From: Pseudomonas fluorescens
GTDB lineage: Bacteria; Pseudomonadota; Gammaproteobacteria; Pseudomonadales; Pseudomonadaceae
Direction: 5' to 3'
NCBI RefSeq assembly: GCF_002022275.1
Contig: NZ_MSDF01000020.1
Coordinates: 1-64,000 of the forward strand
DNA length: 64,000 nucleotides
The notes beneath the pieces are model-generated. The model saw nothing but the letters and a program-made list of their open reading frames with translations. It ran no database searches and had not been told where the DNA came from. The position numbers and the translations under genes were made by a program. Shown in pieces: positions 25,155 to 33,513 of the stretch (its first letter is position 1; each line of letters begins with the position of its first letter).

Positions 25155-27569
25155 ATGAAGTCGACGGCGGGCGGTTGGGTTAAACAGTGGCTGGGAGCCT
25201 CGGTATTGGCGGTATCCGGGTTGGCGTTGCTGCCTTTGAGCATCGCGCAGGCGCAGGAGCAGCAAAGCGCCCAGTTCACTTTCGCCCTGGCAGCCAAACC
25301 GCTGCCCCAGGCCCTGGCCGATTTCAGCCGGGTCACCGGGATCAGCGTGATCTATACCGATGAAGCGCCGTACGGTTTGAACGCCCCTGCGGTCAGCGGG
25401 CAGATGAGCGCAACCCAGGCCCTGCAACGCCTGCTCGGCAACTCGGGCTTTACCTTCCGCCAGATCGACGCCCGCACTCTGGCGCTGGAGCCGGTGCCCA
25501 CCGACGGTGCGGTCAACCTCGGCGCCACCACCATCAGCGGCGCCAACCCGACGCAAGAGACCACCAGCTACCAGCCGCCGCCCACCAGTTCAGTGATGCG
25601 CTCCCACGGCCTGCTGCTGGAAACCCCGCAAACCGTCAACGTAGTGCCCGCCCAAGTGTTGCGCGACCAACAACCGCGCAACCTGGACGACGCCCTGGCC
25701 AATATCAGCGGCATCACCCAGGCCAACACCCTCGGCAGCACCCAGGACGCGGTGATGCTGCGTGGCTTTGGCGACAACCGTAACGGCTCGATCATGCAGG
25801 ACGGCATGCCAGTGGTGCAGGGCCGCGCGCTGAACTCCACCGCCGAACGCGTCGAGGTACTCAAGGGCCCATCGTCGTTGCTGTACGGCATTCAGGACCC
25901 GGGCGGCGTGGTCAATATCGTCAGCAAAAAGCCTGAGCTGGTGCAGTCCACGTCCCTGACCGCACGCGGTTCGACCTTCGGCGACGGCAAGAATGGCAGC
26001 GGCGGCAACCTCGACACCACCGGGCCCATTGGTGACAGCGGTCTGGCCTATCGCCTGATCGTTGACCATGAAGACGAAGATTACTGGCGCAACTTCGGCA
26101 CCCACCGCGAGACGCTGGTGGCGCCGTCCCTGGCCTGGTACGGCGACACCACCAAGGTAGTGTTCGCCTATGAACATCGCGAATTTCTCTCGCCGTTCGA
26201 CCGTGGCACCGCCATCGATCCCAAGACCAATCATCCGCTGAACATCCCCGCGACGCGTCGGCTGGATGAGCCGTTCAACAACATGGAAGGCCGCTCCGAC
26301 CTGTACCGTCTGGAAGTCGATCACGACTTGAACGACGACTGGAAAGCCCACTTCGGCTACAGCTGGAACCGCGAAACCTACGACGCCAGCCAAGTGCGCG
26401 CGGTCAAGGTCAACACCAACGGCACGCTGACCCGCAGCATGGACGGCACCCAGGGCGCGCTGACCACCGACCGCTTCGCCACCACCAGCCTGGAAGGCAA
26501 AGTCAACGTGGCCGGCATGCAACACGATCTGGTGTTCGGCCTGGACGACGAATACCGCAAAATCTACCGTGCCGACCTGATTCGTCAGGCCCCGCGCGGC
26601 ACCTTCAACTACAACAACCCGGTGTACGGCAACGAAGTGGCGGGCACCACCGTCAGCGCGCCGGACAGCAACCAGACCGACCTGCTGCGCAGTGACTCGC
26701 TGTTCTTCCAGGACGCCATTCACCTGAACGACCAGTGGATTCTGGTGGGCGGCGCGCGCTACCAGATGTACGACCAATACGCCGGCAAAGGCGTGCCCTT
26801 CACGGCCAACACCGATGGCAACGGCCAGAAATGGGTGCCGCGTGCGGGCCTGGTGTACCGCTACACCGATGAATTGTCGTTCTATGGCAGTTACACCGAA
26901 TCGTTCAAACCCAACTCGACCATCGCGCCACTGGCCAACAAAAGCGTGCTGGACGGCAGCCTCGAGCCCGAGCAATCCAAGGCTTGGGAGTTGGGCACCA
27001 AGTTCGACATGCCGGGGCGCATCACCGCGAGCGCGGCGTTGTTCAACATCGAAAAACGCAATGTGCTGGTGCAGGTTGGGGACGGTCTGGCGGCCGTCTA
27101 CAGCGTGGCAGGCAAGGTGCGCTCGCGCGGCCTGGAGCTGGATGCCAGCGGCCAGTTGACCGACAACTGGAGCCTGATCGGCAGCTATGCCTACACCGAC
27201 GCGGAGGTCACCGAAGACCCGACGCTGAAGGGCAACCGCCTGCAGAACGTGGCGAAAAACACCGGTTCGTTGTCGGCCGTGTATGACTTCGGCAGCATTC
27301 TGGGTGGCGATCAACTGCGCGTCGGCGCCGGTGCGCGTTACGTGGGCGAGCGGGCAGGGGACGCGGCCAACAGCTTCGAACTACCGAGCTACACCGTGGC
27401 TGATGCGTTCGCCAGCTATGACACCAAAGTCGACGGGCAGAAGGTCAAGTTTCAGCTCAACGTGAAGAACCTGTTTGATCGCACGTACTACACCTCTTCA
27501 GTGAACACGCAGTTTGTATCCATTGGCGATGCGCGGCAGGTGTCGGTGTCCAGTACCCTGACGTTCTAA
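25155..27569 (+). CDS. TonB-dependent siderophore receptor with STN signalling domain
   Basis: Outer-membrane siderophore receptor, 804 aa. Signal peptide to about residue 34 (ending SIAQAQ), a STN domain (FTFALAAKPLPQALADFSRV to TLALEPV) of the kind that signals to FecR-type anti-sigma factors, a plug (TPQTVNVVPAQVLRDQ; VEVLKGPSSLLYGIQDPGG) and a 22-strand barrel ending in Phe (VSVSSTLTF). It resembles hydroxamate receptors of the FoxA/FhuE/FiuA group; the ligand is not certain. The ATG of MKSTAGGW is chosen over an upstream TTG. No sigma/anti-sigma pair is adjacent. Confidence 0.87.
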   Translation: MKSTAGGWVKQWLGASVLAVSGLALLPLSIAQAQEQQSAQFTFALAAKPLPQALADFSRVTGISVIYTDEAPYGLNAPAVSGQMSATQALQRLLGNSGFTFRQIDARTLALEPVPTDGAVNLGATTISGANPTQETTSYQPPPTSSVMRSHGLLLETPQTVNVVPAQVLRDQQPRNLDDALANISGITQANTLGSTQDAVMLRGFGDNRNGSIMQDGMPVVQGRALNSTAERVEVLKGPSSLLYGIQDPGGVVNIVSKKPELVQSTSLTARGSTFGDGKNGSGGNLDTTGPIGDSGLAYRLIVDHEDEDYWRNFGTHRETLVAPSLAWYGDTTKVVFAYEHREFLSPFDRGTAIDPKTNHPLNIPATRRLDEPFNNMEGRSDLYRLEVDHDLNDDWKAHFGYSWNRETYDASQVRAVKVNTNGTLTRSMDGTQGALTTDRFATTSLEGKVNVAGMQHDLVFGLDDEYRKIYRADLIRQAPRGTFNYNNPVYGNEVAGTTVSAPDSNQTDLLRSDSLFFQDAIHLNDQWILVGGARYQMYDQYAGKGVPFTANTDGNGQKWVPRAGLVYRYTDELSFYGSYTESFKPNSTIAPLANKSVLDGSLEPEQSKAWELGTKFDMPGRITASAALFNIEKRNVLVQVGDGLAAVYSVAGKVRSRGLELDASGQLTDNWSLIGSYAYTDAEVTEDPTLKGNRLQNVAKNTGSLSAVYDFGSILGGDQLRVGAGARYVGERAGDAANSFELPSYTVADAFASYDTKVDGQKVKFQLNVKNLFDRTYYTSSVNTQFVSIGDARQVSVSSTLTF

Positions 27570-27582
27570 GGCAATCGACATC

Positions 27583-27734
27583 CTGTGGCGAGCGGGCTTC
27601 CTGTGGCGAGCGGGCTTGCCCGCGTTGGGCTGCGTAGCAGCCCCAAAACCCGACACTGCGGTGTACCTGGAAAAATGCGGTGGCATTGAGAGGGGCCGCT
27701 TCGCGCCCCAACGCGGGCAAGCCCGCTCGCCACG
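27583..27734. repeat. REP pair, class B, with 18-bp left-end duplication
   Basis: Inverted arms GTGGCGAGCGGGCTTGCCCG and its complement (27712-27733) enclose GGGCTGCG/CGCGCCCC inner arms. The first 18 bp of the left arm are duplicated in tandem (27583-27600 and 27601-27618, 17 of 18 identical). Class B also occurs at 34931-35064. Confidence 0.8.
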
Positions 27735-27791
27735 ACAAGCCAGAGCTGTTAGCGTTGCCGCCACTGAACACTTCGCGGGAAAACGCTACTG

Positions 27792-29243
27792 ATGCAGTTG
27801 GGCAAATGGATACATACCGGCGCGATGCTGGTGGGCTTGAGTTTTTTACTGGGAGGCTGCGCGAGTGTTTCACCGACCTCAACCTCTCTGGACCAATTGC
27901 TCGCCGACCCGGCGCTGCACGGCGCCACGGTTTCGCTGATGGTGCGCGATGCGCAAAGCGGCAAAACGCTGTACCAACACAACCCGCGTACGCGACTGGT
28001 TCCGGCCTCCAACCTGAAATTGCTGACCACCGCAGCCGCGATGGATGTGCTGGGCCCGCAATACCGCTTTGCCACGCAATTGCTGAGCAACGGCCTGCGT
28101 CAGGGCGACCGCCTCACCGGCAATCTCTACCTGCGTGGCCTGGGCGACCCGACCATCCAGTTCGCCGATTACCAGGCACTCGCCGCACAACTGGCCAGCC
28201 AGGGTATTCGCCAGGTGCAGGGTGATCTTGTATTCGACGACACCTGGTTCGACGCCGAGCGGTTGGGCGTGGACTGGTCCCACGACGATGAAAGCACCTA
28301 CTACGGCGCACAGATTTCGGCGCTGACTGTGTCACCCAATACCGACTTTGACGCCGGTACCGTGCTGGTCACGGCCAAGGCGCCGGTGCGCGGTGGCCAG
28401 CCAGTGAGTGTGGATATTTTCCCGCCCACCGATTACCTGCAACTGAGCAACCACGCCCTCAGCGGGCCAGGGAACACTTACGGCATCAACCGTCGTCACG
28501 GCACCAACCTGTTGCAACTGAGCGGCGCCGTGGCGCCGGGCAAGCAAAGCAAGCAATTGGTCAGTGTGTGGGAGCCGACGCAACTGGTCGCCAACCTGTT
28601 CGAACAGGCTTTGACGCAACAGGGGATCAGCGTGTCCGGGCGGCGGATAATCGGGGGTGCCACCCCGGTGGCAGTCACCGTGCTGGCCGAACATCAGTCC
28701 GCGCCGTTGCAGGAGCTGATCACACCCTTGCTCAAACTGTCGAACAACAACATGTCCGAAGCCTTGCTCAAAGCCATGGGGCGCAAGGCGTCCAACAGCG
28801 GCACGGCGGCGGCGGGTGCGGTGGCGGTGGCCGGGTTTCTCAAGCGTCAGGGGCTGGACACGGCGGCGCTGAATCAGGTCGATGGGTCCGGTCTGTCGCG
28901 GCTTAACCTGGTGTCGTCGCAAACCCTCACCGACCTGTTGCTGGCGGCCAGCAAACAACCGTGGTTTAACGCCTGGTATAACGCGCTGCCGATTGCCGGC
29001 AACACCGACCGCATGACCGGCGGTAGCCTGCGCTATCGCTTGCGCGGCACACCGCTGGAAAACAACCTGCATGCCAAGACCGGCTCCATGGGCGGCGTGT
29101 CGTCCTTGAGCGGCTACCTCACCGATGCCCACGGGCGCCGGTTGGTGTTTTCGATGATCACCAACAACTACGTCGTGGCAGGCGCGCACGTCAAAGGCGT
29201 GGAAAACCGCGTGGCACTCGCCCTGTCTCGCGGGGACGATTGA
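27792..29243 (+). CDS. dacB: D-alanyl-D-alanine carboxypeptidase/endopeptidase (PBP4, S13 family)
   Basis: Penicillin-binding protein that trims or cleaves peptidoglycan peptide cross-links in the periplasm. The 483-aa product has all three active-site motifs: SxxK as S73-N-L-K76 (PASNLKLL), SxN as SNN in LKLSNNNMSEAL, and KTG in HAKTGSMGG. The N-terminus ends in a lipobox-like LGGC (Cys23), so it may be a lipoprotein, unlike E. coli PBP4. Monocistronic, convergent with hmgR. Confidence 0.9.
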   Translation: MQLGKWIHTGAMLVGLSFLLGGCASVSPTSTSLDQLLADPALHGATVSLMVRDAQSGKTLYQHNPRTRLVPASNLKLLTTAAAMDVLGPQYRFATQLLSNGLRQGDRLTGNLYLRGLGDPTIQFADYQALAAQLASQGIRQVQGDLVFDDTWFDAERLGVDWSHDDESTYYGAQISALTVSPNTDFDAGTVLVTAKAPVRGGQPVSVDIFPPTDYLQLSNHALSGPGNTYGINRRHGTNLLQLSGAVAPGKQSKQLVSVWEPTQLVANLFEQALTQQGISVSGRRIIGGATPVAVTVLAEHQSAPLQELITPLLKLSNNNMSEALLKAMGRKASNSGTAAAGAVAVAGFLKRQGLDTAALNQVDGSGLSRLNLVSSQTLTDLLLAASKQPWFNAWYNALPIAGNTDRMTGGSLRYRLRGTPLENNLHAKTGSMGGVSSLSGYLTDAHGRRLVFSMITNNYVVAGAHVKGVENRVALALSRGDD

Positions 29244-29244
29244 T

Positions 29245-30024
29245 TCAGGGCTGATAGCCCATACGCCAGCTCACGGCCCGGGTCGCTGCCAGCAACTGCT
29301 GCGCCGCCGGGCCATCTTCATCAGCGTGAAACAGTGAGGTGGGGCCGACCACGGTCATTACCGCCGCCACCTGCCCGACCGCGTTGAACACCGGCGCCGA
29401 CAACGCATCGACGCCCGGCATCAGCAAACCATGCACAAAGTGCAAGCCACGGCTGCGGATCTGTTCGCAGACGGTGGCGTAGGCCTGATCGTCGGCCAAG
29501 GCATGGGCGAGACCGGCCTGAACCTCGCGCTCACGCAACTCCACGGTTTCGCGCGACGGCAGGTAGGCGCTGAACACCAGCCCGGTGGACGAACTCAACA
29601 GCGGCAACACCGAACCCAGTTGGGTCACGACCGTGATGGCGCGCACCGCAGGCTCGATGTGCACCACGGTTGCGCCCTGATTGCCCCATACCGCCAGGAA
29701 GCAGGTTTCATTCAGTTCATCGCGCAGCTCCGCCAAGGGCAGGGCGCCGACTTTCAACACGTCCATGCTGCCCAACGCGGCCAGCCCCACACGCAACGCC
29801 TCGCGGCCCAAACCGTAATGGTTGGTGGCGGTGTTCTGTTCGGCAAACCCCGAGGCGATCAGCGCCTGCAAATAGCGATGCACCTTGCTTGCCGGCATCT
29901 GTACATGCTCGGCCAGGCGTGACAGCGAGGTCGCCGGTGCCAGTTCGGCCAGGGCCTTGAGGATATCGGTGCCCACTTCAGCCGAGCGGACTTTCTGTTT
30001 ACCGGTGTCGCGGGGCTTTTCCAT
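29245..30024 (-). CDS. hmgR: IclR-family regulator of homogentisate genes (HmgR)
   Basis: 259-aa repressor with an N-terminal winged HTH (ATSLSRLAEHVQMPASKVHR, YLQALIASGFAE) and the IclR effector domain (GSVLPLLSSSTGLVFSAYLP; GLHFVHGLLMPGVDALSAPVF). It is divergent from hmgABC, matching the P. putida arrangement in which HmgR represses hmgABC and homogentisate relieves repression. The ATG of MEKPRDTG is chosen; the longer reading from a TTG would cover the operator. No strong ribosome binding site is seen. Confidence 0.88.
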   Translation of the reverse strand: MEKPRDTGKQKVRSAEVGTDILKALAELAPATSLSRLAEHVQMPASKVHRYLQALIASGFAEQNTATNHYGLGREALRVGLAALGSMDVLKVGALPLAELRDELNETCFLAVWGNQGATVVHIEPAVRAITVVTQLGSVLPLLSSSTGLVFSAYLPSRETVELREREVQAGLAHALADDQAYATVCEQIRSRGLHFVHGLLMPGVDALSAPVFNAVGQVAAVMTVVGPTSLFHADEDGPAAQQLLAATRAVSWRMGYQP

Positions 30025-30088
30025 GGAGGGGCGAGAATCCGAGAGATGAATGGGCGTCTTTATAGCTTGACGGTCGACAGTGATCAAA

Positions 30089-30113
30089 TTACGTTGTGCG
30101 TAACTGGATTACG
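30089..30113 (+). promoter_or_regulatory. HmgR operator candidate: three TTACG half-sites
   Basis: TTACG-TTGTG-CGTAA-CTGGA-TTACG: three perfect half-sites, alternating in orientation, each 10 bp from the next (one helical turn). It lies between hmgR and hmgA, 32 bp before the hmgA ATG, where a repressor site is expected. Confidence 0.65.
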
Positions 30114-30144
30114 ATAAAAACAACTTCCGTACAGAGGATGATCC

Positions 30145-31428
30145 ATGAACCTCGAATACCTGTCGGGCTTCGGCAATGAATTCGCCAGCGAAGCCTTGCC
30201 CGGCGCGCTGCCCGTCGGCCAGAACGCCCCGCAAAAAGCCCCCTACGGCCTTTACACTGAGCTGTTTTCCGGCACTGCCTTCACCATGGCGCGCAGCGAG
30301 GCCCGCCGCACCTGGCTGTACCGCATTCAGCCGTCAGCCAATCACCCGGCCTTTGTAAAGCTTGAGCGACAGCTGGCGGGTGGGCCGTTGGGCGCCGTGA
30401 CGCCAAACCGCCTGCGCTGGAACCCGCTGGATATTCCAGGCGAGCCGACGGACTTTATCGACGGCCTCGCAGGAATGGTTGCCAATTCCGGGTCGGAAAA
30501 ACCTTCAGGCATCAGTATCTATCACTACTGCGCGAATCGCTCGATGGAGCGCGTGTTCTTCAATGCCGATGGCGAATGGTTGATCGTTCCCGAGCAGGGC
30601 CGACTGCGCATCGCCACTGAATTGGGTGTGCTGGACGTCGAGCCGCTGGAAATCGTGGTGTTGCCCCGTGGCCTTAAATTTCGCGTGGAACTGCTGGATG
30701 CCCAGGCACGCGGTTACGTCGCCGAGAACCACGGCGCGCCACTGCGCCTGCCGGACCTGGGCCCTATCGGCAGCAACGGCCTGGCCAACCCGCGGGATTT
30801 CCTCACACCGGTTGCCCACTACGAAGACCTGAAACAACCCACAACACTGGTGCAGAAATTCCTCGGCGAACTGTGGGCGTGCGAGCTCGACCATTCACCG
30901 CTGAACGTGGTCGCGTGGCACGGCAATAACGTGCCGTACAAATACGACCTGCGCCGCTTCAACACCATTGGCACCGTGAGTTTTGATCACCCGGACCCGT
31001 CGATCTTCACTGTATTGACCTCGCCGACCAGCACCCATGGTTTGGCCAACCTCGACTTCGTGATCTTCCCGCCGCGCTGGATGGTGGCCGAAAACACCTT
31101 CCGGCCACCGTGGTTCCACCGCAACCTGATGAACGAATACATGGGCCTGATTCAGGGCGCCTACGACGCCAAGGCCGAGGGCTTTCTGCCCGGCGGTGCG
31201 TCGTTGCACAGTTGCATGAGCGCCCACGGCCCGGACGGCGAGACCTGCACCAAGGCCATCAACGCGGACCTGGCGCCGCACAAGATTGATAACACCATGG
31301 CCTTCATGTTCGAGACCAGCCAAGTGCTGCGCCCCACGCAGTACGCCCTCGAATGCGCGCAACTGCAACCCTCATACGACGCGTGCTGGGCCTCGCTGCC
31401 CGCCACCTTCAACCCGAACCGGAGATAA
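30145..31428 (+). CDS. hmgA: Homogentisate 1,2-dioxygenase
   Basis: Non-haem Fe(II) ring-cleaving dioxygenase converting homogentisate to maleylacetoacetate in tyrosine/phenylalanine breakdown. The 427-aa protein has the family start LEYLSGFGNEFASEALPGAL and the iron-ligand region WFHRNLMNEYMGLIQG with His and Glu, preceded by FVIFPPRWMVAENTF. Good GAGGATGATCC precedes the ATG. First gene of hmgABC; 3 bp separate it from hmgB. Confidence 0.96.
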   Translation: MNLEYLSGFGNEFASEALPGALPVGQNAPQKAPYGLYTELFSGTAFTMARSEARRTWLYRIQPSANHPAFVKLERQLAGGPLGAVTPNRLRWNPLDIPGEPTDFIDGLAGMVANSGSEKPSGISIYHYCANRSMERVFFNADGEWLIVPEQGRLRIATELGVLDVEPLEIVVLPRGLKFRVELLDAQARGYVAENHGAPLRLPDLGPIGSNGLANPRDFLTPVAHYEDLKQPTTLVQKFLGELWACELDHSPLNVVAWHGNNVPYKYDLRRFNTIGTVSFDHPDPSIFTVLTSPTSTHGLANLDFVIFPPRWMVAENTFRPPWFHRNLMNEYMGLIQGAYDAKAEGFLPGGASLHSCMSAHGPDGETCTKAINADLAPHKIDNTMAFMFETSQVLRPTQYALECAQLQPSYDACWASLPATFNPNRR

Positions 31429-31431
31429 CCC

Positions 31432-32718
31432 ATGACTCAGCCAACTTCAACCCGCAGCTGGGTGACCTCCGCCAACGGTCACGCCGATTTCCCCCTGCAA
31501 AACCTGCCGCTGGGCGTGTTCAGCATCAACGGTTCTGCACCGCGCAGTGGCGTGGCGATTGGTGATGCGATCCTCGACCTGCACGCCGCGCTGGATGAGT
31601 TCGACGGTGAAGCCCGTCGCGCCGTTGAAGCCACTGCTGGCGGCCAGTTGAACGCGTTTTTCGAACTCGGCCGTGGCCCGCGTGTGGCCCTGCGCGAGCG
31701 CTTGCTGGAATTGCTCGCCGAAGGCAGCCAGCTGCACACCCGTGAAGCGCAAGTGCTGCACCGCGCCGCCGATTGCCAGATGCACGTGCCGGCGAAAATC
31801 AACGACTACACCGATTTCTATGTGGGTATCGAACACGCGCAAAACGTCGGCAAACTGTTCCGCCCGGATAACCCGTTGCTGCCGAATTACAAGTACGTGC
31901 CGATTGGTTATCACGGTCGCGCCTCGACCATCCGCCCTTCGGGCACCGAAGTGCGTCGCCCTAAAGGCCAGACGCTGCCCGCCGGCCAGACCGAACCGAG
32001 CTTCGGCCCGTGCGCGCGTCTGGATTACGAATTGGAACTGGGCATCTGGATCGGCCAGGGCAATGCCATGGGCGACTCGATTGCCATTGGCGACGCGGCC
32101 GAGCATATCGCTGGCTTCTGCCTGCTCAACGACTGGTCGGCGCGGGATATCCAGGCCTGGGAATATCAGCCGCTGGGCCCGTTTTTGTCGAAAAGTTTTA
32201 TCACCAGCATTTCGCCCTGGGTGGTGACGGCCGAAGCGCTGGAGCCGTTCCGCAAAGCGCAACCGGCACGCCCCGAAGGCGACCCGCAGCCGCTGCCTTA
32301 CCTGCTCGATAGCCGCGATCAGAAAGCGGGCGCCTTGGATATCGAGCTGGAGGTGTTGCTGACCACCGCCTCGATGCGTGAGCAGAACCTGCCGGCCCAT
32401 CGCCTCGCCCTGAGCAACAGCTTGCATATGTACTGGACAGTTGCGCAGCTCGTTGCGCACCACAGCGTCAACGGTTGCCAGTTGCAGGCGGGCGATCTGT
32501 TTGGTTCGGGCACCCTTTCCGGGCCTGAAGCGGGCCAGTTCGGCAGCCTTCTGGAAATGACCGAAGGCGGTAAAAAAGCGCTCGAGTTGCCTTCTGGCGA
32601 AGTCCGCAAGTTCCTCGAAGACGGCGATGAAATCATCCTGCGTGCCCGTTGCAACCGAGAAGGGTTTGCTTCCATCGGCTTCGGCGAATGCCGTGGCACC
32701 GTGGTCGCGGCGCGCTGA
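31432..32718 (+). CDS. hmgB: Fumarylacetoacetase
   Basis: Hydrolyses fumarylacetoacetate to fumarate and acetoacetate, the last step of the homogentisate route. The 428-aa product has the FAH N-domain and the active-site region DYTDFYVGIEHAQNVGKLF, YHGRASTIRPSG, a metal-binding stretch LDYELELGIWIG and LLNDWSARDIQAWEYQPLG. Second gene of hmgABC. Confidence 0.96.
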   Translation: MTQPTSTRSWVTSANGHADFPLQNLPLGVFSINGSAPRSGVAIGDAILDLHAALDEFDGEARRAVEATAGGQLNAFFELGRGPRVALRERLLELLAEGSQLHTREAQVLHRAADCQMHVPAKINDYTDFYVGIEHAQNVGKLFRPDNPLLPNYKYVPIGYHGRASTIRPSGTEVRRPKGQTLPAGQTEPSFGPCARLDYELELGIWIGQGNAMGDSIAIGDAAEHIAGFCLLNDWSARDIQAWEYQPLGPFLSKSFITSISPWVVTAEALEPFRKAQPARPEGDPQPLPYLLDSRDQKAGALDIELEVLLTTASMREQNLPAHRLALSNSLHMYWTVAQLVAHHSVNGCQLQAGDLFGSGTLSGPEAGQFGSLLEMTEGGKKALELPSGEVRKFLEDGDEIILRARCNREGFASIGFGECRGTVVAAR

Positions 32719-32730
32719 GAGGGCAGGGCG

Positions 32731-33375
32731 ATGGAACTCTATACCTATTACCGCTCTACCTCGTCGTACCGGGTGCGTATCGCCCTGGCGCTCAAAGGGC
32801 TGGATTTCACCGCGCTGCCGGTCAACTTGCTGGTGCCGCCGGGCGGCGCCAATCGGCAGCCGGAGTACCTGGCGATCAACCCGCAAGGTCGCGTGCCAGC
32901 GTTGCGTACGGATGAAGGCGAACTGTTGATTCAGTCGCCCGCGATCATTGAGTACCTGGACGAACGTTATCCACAGGCGCCGCTGCTTTCCACGGACTTG
33001 GCGACTCGTGCCCATGAGCGTGCGGTGGCGTCGATCATCGGCTGCGATATTCATCCGTTGCATAACTCCAGCACCCAGAACCTGCTGCGCCAGTGGGGGC
33101 ACGATGAGGCGCAGTTGCTGGCGTGGATCGGGCACTGGATCAGCCAGGGGTTGGGCGCGGTGGAGCAGTTGATTGGGGACACAGGGTTTTGCTTTGGCGA
33201 GCAGCCGGGGTTGGCGGACACGTTTCTGATTCCGCAGCTGTATGCGGCGGAACGCTTCAAGGTGCCGTTGGCGGCGTACCCGCGTATCGGCCGCGTGGCG
33301 GCGTTGGCGGCGCAGCATCCGGCGTTCATTCAGGCCCATCCCGCCAACCAACCAGACACCCCTGAAACACCCTAA
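32731..33375 (+). CDS. hmgC: Maleylacetoacetate isomerase (zeta-class GST)
   Basis: Glutathione-dependent cis-trans isomerase turning maleylacetoacetate into fumarylacetoacetate. The 214-aa zeta GST starts with the glutathione-binding signature YYRSTSSYRVRIALALKG and continues NPQGRVPALRTDEGELLIQS. It lies 12 bp after hmgB behind AGGGCAGGGCG and closes the operon. Confidence 0.95.
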   Translation: MELYTYYRSTSSYRVRIALALKGLDFTALPVNLLVPPGGANRQPEYLAINPQGRVPALRTDEGELLIQSPAIIEYLDERYPQAPLLSTDLATRAHERAVASIIGCDIHPLHNSSTQNLLRQWGHDEAQLLAWIGHWISQGLGAVEQLIGDTGFCFGEQPGLADTFLIPQLYAAERFKVPLAAYPRIGRVAALAAQHPAFIQAHPANQPDTPETP

Positions 33376-33380
33376 ATCAA

Positions 33381-33470
33381 TGTGGGAGCTGGCTTGCCTG
33401 CGATAGCGGTCCGTCAGTTAAGCATTTACTGACTGACATTGCGCCATCGCAGGCAAGCCAGCTCCCACAG
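33381..33470. repeat. REP pair, class A
   Basis: Inverted GTGGGAGCTGGCTTGCCTGC arms with about 45 bp between, separating hmgC from the AAHS transporter; same class as 1330-1416. Confidence 0.85.
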
Positions 33471-33513
33471 TTGATCGGATTCACCCGAATAAAAATAATA
33501 AAGGTACCTTGCG

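Noticed and set aside
25590..27314. A 574-codon minus-strand frame inside the TonB-dependent receptor
   Set aside because: Shadow of the receptor gene; Val/Gln/Ala-rich with no recognisable family and no ribosome binding site.
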